From the NCBI RefSeq assembly GCF_040654195.1, contig NZ_JBFAHM010000009.1, positions 186,001-250,000 of the forward strand: DNA of 64,000 bases, read 5' to 3'. The notes beneath the pieces are model-generated. The model saw nothing but the letters and a program-made list of their open reading frames with translations. It ran no database searches and was not told where the DNA came from. Numbering within the stretch: position 1 is the stretch's first letter; every line of letters begins with the position of its first letter. Positions 1-7,067 of this stretch are shown in pieces. The DNA comes from Hamadaea sp013361475. GTDB lineage: Bacteria > Actinomycetota > Actinomycetes > Mycobacteriales > Micromonosporaceae. The position numbers and the translations under genes were made by a program.

Positions 1-65
1 CCGACCACTCCGCCGACCGCACCCGCACCCAGGACCACGTAACGGGCCGGGTGCGGGTGCGTCAT
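1..65 (-). CDS. N-terminal fragment of a ketopantoate-reductase-like Rossmann protein
   Basis: Reading leftward from an ATG at 65-63, the first 21 codons give a short polar start followed by YVVLGAGAVGGVVG, a GxGxxGxxxG dinucleotide-binding loop placed right at the N terminus. That placement is typical of 2-dehydropantoate 2-reductase (ApbA/PanE) proteins, which reduce ketopantoate with NADPH, but other NAD(P)-binding families begin the same way. The gene runs off the left edge, so no catalytic residues can be checked. It starts four bases after the stop of the small basic gene upstream, so the two are probably co-transcribed. Confidence 0.5.
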   Translation of the reverse strand, partial: MTHPHPARYVVLGAGAVGGVV

Positions 66-69
66 CAGC

Positions 70-261
70 TCAGCCCGCGCGACGGTTCGACCAGATCCGC
101 TGGGCCTGGCCCTGCGAGTTCTTCGGGACGAAGTGCTGCTTGCCGTGCGCCTGCTGCGGCTGGCCGCCCTTCTTGCCCTTGGCCCGGCGCTCGGCCCGGG
201 TCAGGCCGGCGTCGGGATCGGCGTCGGTGGTCGCCTCGTTCTCGGGAAGTTCTTCTCGCAT
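70..261 (-). CDS. small basic hypothetical protein (63 aa)
   Basis: The protein has an acidic first 17 residues (MREELPENEATTDADPD) followed by a strongly basic remainder rich in Lys, Arg and Gln, including RAERRAKGKKGG and ending NRRAG. There is no signal peptide or membrane segment. A GAGGAG ribosome-binding site lies five bases before the ATG and fixes this start over longer upstream readings. I know similar small proteins as uncharacterised ORFs of Micromonosporaceae and cannot assign a function. The basic low-complexity tail would suit nucleic-acid or ribosome contact, which is inference only. It is divergent from the phosphoribosyltransferase gene. Confidence 0.6.
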   Translation of the reverse strand: MREELPENEATTDADPDAGLTRAERRAKGKKGGQPQQAHGKQHFVPKNSQGQAQRIWSNRRAG

Positions 262-506
262 GACGTCTCTCCTCGAAGATGATCGGGCGCAGTTCGGCGC
301 CCGGAACGGACCGATGACTGCTGGAGATGCCGCAAGCCGTGAACGGGACTCGATGAGCCCAGGCTCGAACGGCGGCGGCGAGACCTCACGCGATGTACAT
401 GTCCGCGAGCGTAACAGCCCCCCGCCGATCTTGCGCAACTCATTTTCCGGCGTGCTGCCCGAAGCGGATCCCCACGCTGCGTGAACACGCGAGGGACAAT
501 GGAGGG

Positions 507-1136
507 GTGAGCGCGTTCCGCGACCGGATCGACGGCGGACGCCGCTTGGCCGCCCGGCTGGTCGAAGCCGGGGTCGACCGCGGTGACCTGGTGGTGCTCG
601 GGTTGCCGCGCGGTGGCGTACCGGTGGCGGCCGAGATCGCGGCCCTCTTCGGCGCACCGCTCGACGTCATCGTCGTCCGCAAACTGGGCCATCCCCAGCA
701 GCCGGAGTACGCCATCGGCGCGATCGGCGAGGAGAACGCCCGCGTCCTGACCTCCGGCGCCCGGGGCCTGTCCGAGACCGACGTCGCCCGCATCGGGGCG
801 GTCGAGTCCGCCGAGCTGGACCGCCGGGTCCGGCGGCTGCGCGGAGATCGCCCGCCGGTGTCCCTCCACGGCCGGACCGCCCTCATCGTCGACGACGGCA
901 TCGCCACCGGCGCCACCGCCGCCGCGGCCTGCCAGGTCGCCCGCGCCCGCGGTGCGACCAGAGTGATCGTCGCGGCCCCGGTCGCCCCGCCCGGCGCCGT
1001 CGCCGATCTCGCGCCACTGGCCGACGAGGTGATCGCCGTGGTCACCCCGGCGTCGTTCCACGCCGTCGGCGCCTGGTACGACGACTTCTCCGCGACGACC
1101 GACGACGAGGTCGCCGCCCTGCTGCATGCCCTTTGA
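507..1136 (+). CDS. phosphoribosyltransferase family protein
   Basis: A 209-residue type I PRTase-fold protein. The PRPP-binding loop is visible as VDDGIATGAT around residues 127-136, and a GLPRGGVPVA segment near residue 30 matches the N-terminal motif of this stand-alone family (COG1926). Members are assumed to bind phosphoribosyl pyrophosphate, but the base or substrate is unknown. The GTG at 507 follows GGAGGG very closely, which is tight for a Shine-Dalgarno site. No better in-frame start exists between it and the ribosome-free upstream stretch. The gene stands alone and is followed by a palindromic intergenic element. Confidence 0.8.
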   Translation: MSAFRDRIDGGRRLAARLVEAGVDRGDLVVLGLPRGGVPVAAEIAALFGAPLDVIVVRKLGHPQQPEYAIGAIGEENARVLTSGARGLSETDVARIGAVESAELDRRVRRLRGDRPPVSLHGRTALIVDDGIATGATAAAACQVARARGATRVIVAAPVAPPGAVADLAPLADEVIAVVTPASFHAVGAWYDDFSATTDDEVAALLHAL

Positions 1137-1175
1137 CCACGCCGCGTGTGGGCAACTATCGCCAACTCGAGCAGA

Positions 1176-1319
1176 TGATCAAGTTCCCTGGGTGAGCGCC
1201 GAAGGGCCGCCCATCATGATCATGTGCCGATGGCATGCGGAAAATGGCGCTCCAGCGCATACCAGCGGCACTTGATGTCTGATTCGGGCCTGCGATCGCA
1301 GACCCAGGGCACTTGATCA
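1176..1319. repeat. 144-bp intergenic palindromic element
   Basis: The gap between the PRTase and Nudix genes is bounded by an 18-bp inverted repeat, TGATCAAGTTCCCTGGGT at 1176-1193 against 1302-1319, with one mismatch. Nested inside are GAGCGCC/GGCGCTC (1194-1200 and 1246-1252) and a near-perfect palindrome centred on GATC at 1286-1305. The decamer GGCACTTGAT occurs twice. I see no open reading frame with a ribosome-binding site. It may act as a terminator for the PRTase gene, or it may be a mobile or REP-like element. Confidence 0.6.
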
Positions 1320-1403
1320 AGCCGCCGCGGGGCCGCCCGGCTGGGCCGACTGCCGCGGACGGATGGGCCCGTCCGCAAACAAGATCGGTGGCATGATCAG
1401 CCG

Positions 1404-1841
1404 ATGGCGACCTACGAAGTAGCCGCGGTCCTGCTGGTCGACGCCGACGGCGCCCTCCTCATGCAGCTTCGCGACGAACACGCTCCCGTCTCCCCCAACC
1501 AGTGGGCGCTGCCCGGCGGCCGCATCGAGCCGGGCGAGACGCCGATCGAGGCGGCCCGCCGTGAGCTGCTCGAAGAGACGGGGCTGGTGGCCGACATCGA
1601 GCACTTCTGGTCGGGGCCGCGTCCGTACGAGGAGGGCTTTCCGCACCAGGTGACCTTCCACGTCTTCGCCGCCTACACCGAGGCCAAGCAGGAGGACGTC
1701 ATCCTCGGGGAAGGGCTCGCCATGGTGTTCGTGCCGCGCGACCAGGCCGTCGACCGTGACCTGTCCGCTTCGGCGGCGCTGCTCGTGCCCATGTTCCTGG
1801 AGTCGGAGCGGTACGCCGGTCTCACGCGGAGGGCTGCATAG
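1404..1841 (+). CDS. Nudix hydrolase
   Basis: A 145-residue Nudix protein with a complete Nudix box at about residues 38-60: Gly, then Glu six residues on, then RELLEETGL, matching Gx5Ex7REUXEEXGU. The family hydrolyses nucleoside diphosphates linked to another moiety using Mg2+ bound by the box glutamates. The substrate cannot be read from the sequence. LPGGRIEPGE and the length resemble MutT/NTP-pyrophosphohydrolase-like members. It is a single gene with the palindromic element upstream and a strong hairpin downstream. Confidence 0.9.
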   Translation: MATYEVAAVLLVDADGALLMQLRDEHAPVSPNQWALPGGRIEPGETPIEAARRELLEETGLVADIEHFWSGPRPYEEGFPHQVTFHVFAAYTEAKQEDVILGEGLAMVFVPRDQAVDRDLSASAALLVPMFLESERYAGLTRRAA

Positions 1842-1935
1842 GGCTCTCGCCCGCCCCGACGTCCCAGGCCACGACGGTCGCGCTGTCCACACCACGGCCG
1901 TCGTGCCCGAGCATGCGACATCTGATGGGAACGGA

Positions 1936-1969
1936 AACGGGCCCCGGCTCGGATGAGTCGGGGCCCGTT
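1936..1969 (+). terminator. stem-loop terminator after the Nudix gene
   Basis: A perfect 11-bp stem (AACGGGCCCCG, 1936-1946, against 1959-1969) with a 12-base loop lies 95 bases past the Nudix stop. A short T-run ends the right arm. The rest of the 1842-2128 gap shows no convincing gene. Confidence 0.75.
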
Positions 1970-2128
1970 CACGAGGGCGGTGCCGCCGGTCGCCTCTCGG
2001 CGCGTGGCGCAGTACGGCTCCAGCCGGACGGTATTCCGTAAAGGCGTTAGGTGAGGCCCGGGGACACTGTCGCGGCACCAGCACTGACAACGATAGGGAC
2101 CCGGATCGGATTCCCCCAGTGGCGTGGA

Positions 2129-2818
2129 TCACTCCGAAGCGACGGGGTCGACCACGTGGATCGGGACGGCGCGGGCGAGCGGGATGGTGTCGACCAGGAC
2201 GGCGTGGCGCGGTTCGGCGACGTCGAGCAGCCGGCCTCGGCGTAACTCGGCCAGCGCGGTGAGCCGTTTGTCGGCCAGGATCGCCTCCACCGTCGGGCGG
2301 TCGCCGCCGCAGACGAGAGCGGCCATCTTTCCGGCGTACGGGAGGAGGATGCGCGCGGCGACGTCGGCGGCCTCGCGTACGCCGGCCGCCGCCTGGTTAC
2401 CGCGCCGCCGGGCGTAGCGCTGCTGCGACCACCCTCCGGCCGCCGTACGCGCCTGGACGTAGAACGTCTCGACCTTGGAGGCGACCAGGTCGGGTCCGTC
2501 CGCCACGCCGATCGCGGCCGCGTTACGCCGGGCGAGGAGCAGGCCGAGGACGCGGGGTTCCTGCGCACTTGCGACGAACCGGTCGAGGTCCAGCAGACTG
2601 GCGTCGGCTGAGAGCGGCGGCAGCGACATGCCGGGAGCGAGGTGGAACGTCGCGGTCGACCCGTCCGCACCGACCAGGGAAAGCCAGCCCTCGCCGGAGG
2701 GTGGGACGGAGACGGTGACCGAGCCGTGCCGCGTACGGAAGCCGGAGATCCACTTCGAGAGACGCTCCGGGTCGACGTCGACCCAGCGGCCACCACCGGC
2801 AGCGGGACGGGAACTCAT
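2129..2818 (-). CDS. acVLRF1-type peptidyl-tRNA hydrolase / release-factor-like protein
   Basis: A 229-residue protein that I recognise as the actinobacterial Vms1-like release factor 1 family. The diagnostic stretch GGWSQQRYARRRGNQ lies at residues 128-142. In VLRF1 proteins a conserved glutamine in this loop acts like the Gln of the GGQ motif of class I release factors, to cleave peptidyl-tRNA on split or stalled ribosomes. The LxLLLARRNAAAIGV segment before it fits the eRF1-domain-2-like fold. The start overlaps the stop of the aminotransferase gene by ATGA, so translation is coupled. The role in ribosome rescue is inferred from the family. Confidence 0.75.
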   Translation of the reverse strand: MSSRPAAGGGRWVDVDPERLSKWISGFRTRHGSVTVSVPPSGEGWLSLVGADGSTATFHLAPGMSLPPLSADASLLDLDRFVASAQEPRVLGLLLARRNAAAIGVADGPDLVASKVETFYVQARTAAGGWSQQRYARRRGNQAAAGVREAADVAARILLPYAGKMAALVCGGDRPTVEAILADKRLTALAELRRGRLLDVAEPRHAVLVDTIPLARAVPIHVVDPVASE

Positions 2819-3858
2819 CCGAGCAGGGCCGCTACGGCCGAATCCACGTCAGCGTCGGTGCTGTAGACGTGGAACGAGGCGCGCACGCTCCCCGCCCGGA
2901 CGGCCGCCCGGATGCCGGCTCGTTCCAGCTTCTGCTGGGCGCCGGGCACGTTCACGGTGACGATCGCCGACTCGCCCGGCTCTTGCCCCAACTCCCGAAG
3001 GAACCGGTTGGCCAGGCGCAGGTTGTGCGCGTGGATGCGCTCGACGCCGATGCCCTCGATCACCTCCAGCGCCGGGGCGGTGCCGACCCACGGAAACCAC
3101 GCCGGGGACAGGTCGAACGCCCGCGCGTCCTTGGCCAGCCGCAACGGCATGCCGTAGTAAGACCCGTGCGGGTCGTCGCCCGCGTACCAGCCGGCCTGGA
3201 TCGGCCGCACCCGCTCACGCACGTGCGGCGCCAGGTAGGCGAAGCCCGTCCCTCTCGGGGACATCAACCACTTGTACGCACCGACGGCGACGACGTCGGC
3301 GGCGGACCCGTCGTAGGGCAGCCACCCCGTCGCCTGCGTGGCGTCCACGACGACGAGCGCACCGACCGCCCGGGCGGCGGCCGAGATCGCGGCCAGGTCG
3401 GCTACCCGCCCGTTCGCCGATTGGACCAGCGCGAACGCGACGACGTCGACGCCGGGGACGATGGCGTCGAGGTAGCCGTCGAGCGGAGCCGTCCGCACGG
3501 TGACGCCCCGGTCGGCGTGCACCGCCCACGGGAAGACGTTCGAGGTGAACTCGATGTCCGGCACCAAGACGGTCGCGCCGTCGGGTAGGGCGGCTGCGAC
3601 CGGCGCGAGCAGCTGCGACACCTGCGCGCCGACGGCCACGTCCGCCGCGTCGACGCCGATCAGCCGCGCGAAGCTCTCCCGCGCCCGCTGTGTCGAGGCG
3701 TCCCAGCCTTCCCACGAGGTACGCCCGGTCCGCCAGTCGTCCTGCGCCGCCTGCATCGCCTGCCAGGCCGGCTCCGGCGGGAGACCGTAGCTCGCGGTGT
3801 TGAGCCAGCCGGGCTCGGGTTGCCACAGCGCCGGCGGGGTCCAGTTCGCGGTGTCCAC
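2815..3858 (-). CDS. class V (PLP-dependent) aminotransferase
   Basis: A 347-residue fold-type I PLP enzyme of the class V / cysteine-desulfurase-like superfamily. The Schiff-base lysine is Lys196 in AVGAYKWLMSPRGTGF. The PLP-binding Asp and the following Gln-Ala-Thr lie in VDATQATGW. The substrate is not evident. I chose the GTG at 3858 because the upstream in-frame ATG at 3948 would overlap the divergent alkD-like gene and adds residues unlike the family. It is followed by the acVLRF1 gene with a 4-bp overlap, so the two form an operon. Confidence 0.82.
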   Translation of the reverse strand: MDTANWTPPALWQPEPGWLNTASYGLPPEPAWQAMQAAQDDWRTGRTSWEGWDASTQRARESFARLIGVDAADVAVGAQVSQLLAPVAAALPDGATVLVPDIEFTSNVFPWAVHADRGVTVRTAPLDGYLDAIVPGVDVVAFALVQSANGRVADLAAISAAARAVGALVVVDATQATGWLPYDGSAADVVAVGAYKWLMSPRGTGFAYLAPHVRERVRPIQAGWYAGDDPHGSYYGMPLRLAKDARAFDLSPAWFPWVGTAPALEVIEGIGVERIHAHNLRLANRFLRELGQEPGESAIVTVNVPGAQQKLERAGIRAAVRAGSVRASFHVYSTDADVDSAVAALLG

Positions 3859-3926
3859 GCCCTGAGTATGGCAGTCTGAACGCGGGGTGATCACGGCCAA
3901 TTCGGGAAGGGTGGCATCGAGCGCGG

Positions 3927-4601
3927 ATGTCGGAACTCGCCACCGCATTCCTGAGGCGCCTGCGGGAGACGCTGCCCCGGCACGCCGACCCCGAGCGCGC
4001 CGCCGCCATGGCGAAATACATGCGCGACCAGTTCCCGTTTCTGGGCATCCCCAGTACGCCGTTGGCCGCGCTGCAGCGCGAACTCGCGACGGGGCTGCCC
4101 CGCCCCGAGTCCGCCGACGCCGCCGAGATCGCCCTCGGGTGCTGGTCCTTGGCCGAGCGCGAATACCAGTACGTCGCCTGCTCCTACCTGCGCAAGTACG
4201 CCAAAGCGCTGGACGAGGACTTCCTCGGGGTCGCCCGCGAACTGATCGTCGTCAAGCCGTGGTGGGACACCGTGGACGCCCTCGCGGCGCACGTTGTCGG
4301 GCCGCTGGTCTCGGCGTACCCCTCGTTGGTGAGGGTGATGGACCAGTGGGCGGAGCAGGACGAGATGTGGCTGACCCGGACGGCGATCCTTCACCAATTG
4401 CGATACAAGGATGCGACGGACGCGGACCGGTTGTTCCGCTATTGCCGACGGCAGGCCGGGCATCCGGACTTCTTCATCCGGAAGGCGATCGGCTGGGCCT
4501 TGCGCGAGTACGCGAAGACCGAGCCGGACGCGGTCCGGACGTTCGTGGCCGCGACCGAGCTGTCGGGGTTGTCACGGCGCGAAGCCTTGAAGAACCTCTG
4601 A
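3927..4601 (+). CDS. alkD: AlkD-like DNA alkylation repair glycosylase
   Basis: A 224-residue HEAT-like helical-repeat protein of the DNA alkylation repair family. AlkD enzymes excise N3- and N7-alkylated purines. The family signature KPWWDTVDAL is present (Trp and Asp of the active-site cleft), and IRKAIGWALREYAKTEP near the C terminus is also typical. The N terminus, with MAKYMRDQFPFLGI, matches the usual start. It is divergent from the class V aminotransferase with about 70 bp between starts. The DUF1349 gene follows 20 bp downstream on the same strand. Confidence 0.9.
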   Translation: MSELATAFLRRLRETLPRHADPERAAAMAKYMRDQFPFLGIPSTPLAALQRELATGLPRPESADAAEIALGCWSLAEREYQYVACSYLRKYAKALDEDFLGVARELIVVKPWWDTVDALAAHVVGPLVSAYPSLVRVMDQWAEQDEMWLTRTAILHQLRYKDATDADRLFRYCRRQAGHPDFFIRKAIGWALREYAKTEPDAVRTFVAATELSGLSRREALKNL

Positions 4602-4621
4602 GTTACGGGCAGGCTGCTGCG

Positions 4622-5224
4622 ATGGAGTTCACCCTGCCCGCGGTGCCGCTCGACTTCGAGTGGATCGTCCCCCCGACCGAGTGCGGCCTGAACGACGGCG
4701 TGCTCAGCGCGTCCGCCCCCGCCCAGACTGATCTGTTCATCGATCCCGCCAGTTCGGAGACCAAGCTCACGGCCCCACGTGCGCTGGCTGCCGCCCCCGA
4801 CGGCGACTGGCGCCTGTCCGCCCGGGTACGCGTCACCTTCCGCGACGCGTTCGACGCCGGAACCCTCCTGGTCTGGATCGACGATACTCACTGGGCCAAG
4901 TTGTGCTTCGAGGTCTCGCCGAGCGGCGTGCCCGGCGTCGTCAGCGTGGTCTGCGACGGGGTGGCCGACGACGCGAACGCCTGGCCCGTCGCCGATCCGC
5001 ACGAAGGCGTCTGGTTGCGGGTCACCCGGCACGGCGGGGCCTACGCCTTCCACGCCGGCTCCGACGGACGCCGCTGGGAGTTCGTCCGCAACTTCGCCAT
5101 CGGAACCGGCCCGGCGCAGGTCGGCTTCGTCGTCCAGGCCCCGACCGGTTCGGGATGCCACGCGGTCTTCGACCACGTCGAGTACGCCCCCTCCGCCCCG
5201 AGCGATCTGCGTGATGGAAGCTGA
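4622..5224 (+). CDS. DUF1349 domain protein
   Basis: A 200-residue cytosolic protein (no signal peptide) covering one DUF1349 domain, a concanavalin A/LamG-like beta-sandwich. Recognisable elements are an N-terminal FEWIVPPTE, the central DAGTLLVWIDDTHWAKLCFE strand pair, and the C-terminal GSDGRRWEFVRNF. The family is sometimes called regulation-of-enolase protein 1-like, and its function is unknown. The ATG at 4622 lies 20 bases after the AlkD stop. The last codons overlap the start of the M20 peptidase gene by 11 bases. Confidence 0.8.
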   Translation: MEFTLPAVPLDFEWIVPPTECGLNDGVLSASAPAQTDLFIDPASSETKLTAPRALAAAPDGDWRLSARVRVTFRDAFDAGTLLVWIDDTHWAKLCFEVSPSGVPGVVSVVCDGVADDANAWPVADPHEGVWLRVTRHGGAYAFHAGSDGRRWEFVRNFAIGTGPAQVGFVVQAPTGSGCHAVFDHVEYAPSAPSDLRDGS

Positions 5225-6545
5225 GTTCACCGCCCGGCTCGACGCGGTGATGCCGGGCGTACGGGCGGATCTGGAGCGGCTCGTCCGCATCCCGAGCGTT
5301 TCCGCGCCCGGCTTCGACTTCTCCCCCATCGACCGGTCGGCGGAGCTGGTGGCGGCGCTGCTGTCCGACTGCGGGCTGGCGACCCGCGTCGTGGCGTCGT
5401 CCGGCCGTCCGGCTGTCCTGGGCACTCGCCTACTGCCGGGCCGTCCCACCGTCCTCTTATACGCCCACCACGACGTCCAGCCCGCCGGTGATCCGGCGCT
5501 GTGGACCAGCGACCCGTTCGAGCCGGCCGAACGTGACGGCCGCCTCTACGGTCGCGGCGCGGCCGACGACAAGGCCGGGATCATGGTGCACATCGCCGCC
5601 CTCCGTGCTCTCGGCGACGATCTCGGCGTCGGCGTGGTCGTCTTCGTCGAAGGCGAGGAGGAGTACGGCACCGGCGCCACCCCGCGACTCCTCCGCGAGC
5701 TGCGGTCCGAGCTCCAGGCCGACGTCGCGATCGTGACCGACGTGGGGAACTGGGCGGTGGGCGTACCCGCCGTGACGACGTCCTTGCGTGGGCACGTCAC
5801 CGCGATGGTGGAGGTGCGTACGCTCTCGCACGGAGTCCATAGTGGCATGTACGGCGGCGCGGTGCCGGACGCCGTCATCGCCTTGTCCCGCCTGATCTCG
5901 TCCTTTCACGACGACGCCGGTGATGTGGCGATCGACGGGCTCAAGACCGAGCCCGACCCCGCGGTCGAATACGCCGCCGACCGGCTGCTCGCGGAGACCG
6001 GCGGCACCCCGTTCGGCACCGGCAGCGCCGCCTCCCGGATGTGGAGCCGCCCAGCGGTGAGCATCCTCGGCATGGAGGTACCGCCGATCGAGGGCGCCAC
6101 GAGCACTCTGACTCCGGTCGCCCGTGCGCTGGTCAGCCTGCGGATCGCGCCGACCGAGGACCCGCTGCGGGCCTTCTCGCTGCTGGAGGATCACGTCCGC
6201 CGGCACATCCCGTGGGGTGCGTCGGTCTCGGTGACCCGCCGTGGCGCGGCACCCGGGCTGGCAGTCGACTCGTCCGGCCCCGTCTACGACCAGATCCGGG
6301 TCGCGCTGCGCGACGCGTGGGACGGCGTCGACCCGGTCGAGACCGGCTCGGGCGGCTCCATTCCGCTCATGCTGGACCTCGCCGAGGTCATCCCGGACGC
6401 GACGATCGTCCTCAACGGCGTCGAGGACCCCGACAGCCGGGCCCACGGGATCGACGAGAGCCTGCACCTCGGCGAGTTCCGGCGAGCCTGCCTGGCGGAG
6501 ACGCTTTTCCTGCACCGCCTCGGATCGTCGCCCTCGCCGCGCTGA
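5214..6545 (+). CDS. M20 family metallopeptidase (dipeptidase-like)
   Basis: A 443-residue M20/M25/M40 zinc peptidase. The first metal-site histidine is in YAHHDVQP (about residue 86), the shared Asp in GRGAADDKAG, the general base and metal Glu pair in VEGEEEYG, and a further metal ligand in IVTDVGNW. The dimerisation-domain His lies in LSHGVHSG, and GIDESLHL holds the last ligand. These proteins hydrolyse dipeptides or related amides in the cytosol. The ATG at 5214 overlaps the end of the DUF1349 gene, indicating coupled translation. A GTG directly before it is an alternative. Confidence 0.88.
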   Translation: MEAEFTARLDAVMPGVRADLERLVRIPSVSAPGFDFSPIDRSAELVAALLSDCGLATRVVASSGRPAVLGTRLLPGRPTVLLYAHHDVQPAGDPALWTSDPFEPAERDGRLYGRGAADDKAGIMVHIAALRALGDDLGVGVVVFVEGEEEYGTGATPRLLRELRSELQADVAIVTDVGNWAVGVPAVTTSLRGHVTAMVEVRTLSHGVHSGMYGGAVPDAVIALSRLISSFHDDAGDVAIDGLKTEPDPAVEYAADRLLAETGGTPFGTGSAASRMWSRPAVSILGMEVPPIEGATSTLTPVARALVSLRIAPTEDPLRAFSLLEDHVRRHIPWGASVSVTRRGAAPGLAVDSSGPVYDQIRVALRDAWDGVDPVETGSGGSIPLMLDLAEVIPDATIVLNGVEDPDSRAHGIDESLHLGEFRRACLAETLFLHRLGSSPSPR

Positions 6546-6604
6546 TCGGACGCCTCGTCGCACTCCCGTTGATCATGGAGGTGACTGTGGTCTCGACGGC
6601 GACG

Positions 6605-6967
6605 TCAGCACGTCAGCCAGGCGACTGCGGCGTCGTACTCCGCGGTCGGGAAGACCTTGGCCTCGCCCGGGATCATCCAGGTGAACGCCTTGATGGCGTG
6701 CCCGATCCAGTCGACGTCGGTCACCACCGCGACCCGCTCGAAGGACTTCAGATGGCTCGCGCCGAGTTTGGCGTCCTGCCACATCGCGTCGCCCTGCATG
6801 CCCCGGTACTCCGGGCCGAGACGGTAGACCATCCGCAGCTTGCCGCCGCCGGACAGCGCCTTCTCGATCGCCGGGACGAGGACCTGGCGGTAGTCGTCGG
6901 CGGTGATCTCGCCGGTCGCGTCGGCGCCCAGGACGCCCTCGGGCAGCCCTTCGATGATCGTGATCAT
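6605..6967 (-). CDS. STAS/SEC14-like (SpoIIAA-like) domain protein
   Basis: A 120-residue single-domain protein of the SpoIIAA-like PF11964 family. Marks are the start MITIIEGLPEGVLGADATGEIT, the DYRQVLVPAIEKAL helix, VYRLGPEYRGM and the late VTDVDWIGHAIKAFTWMIPGEAKVF. Members are thought to bind lipids or nucleotides, and no reaction is established. I prefer the internal ATG at 6967 over the longer frame because the extra N terminus is low-complexity and unlike the family. It is convergent with the M20 gene, 59 bases apart. Confidence 0.8.
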   Translation of the reverse strand: MITIIEGLPEGVLGADATGEITADDYRQVLVPAIEKALSGGGKLRMVYRLGPEYRGMQGDAMWQDAKLGASHLKSFERVAVVTDVDWIGHAIKAFTWMIPGEAKVFPTAEYDAAVAWLTC

Positions 6968-7067
6968 GCACCTGACGCTACCGGTGCTGGGCCGGCGGCT
7001 GTGGGCGTATGCGCAGATCGGGCTGGGTTTCGCCACGCCATGACGGGGCGAAACCCAACCCGCTGGA

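Noticed and set aside
2047..2796. A 249-codon frame offset from the acVLRF1 gene
   Set aside because: Ser/Pro/Arg-rich alternative frame of the same strand, with no motif; the acVLRF1 frame has the family signature.
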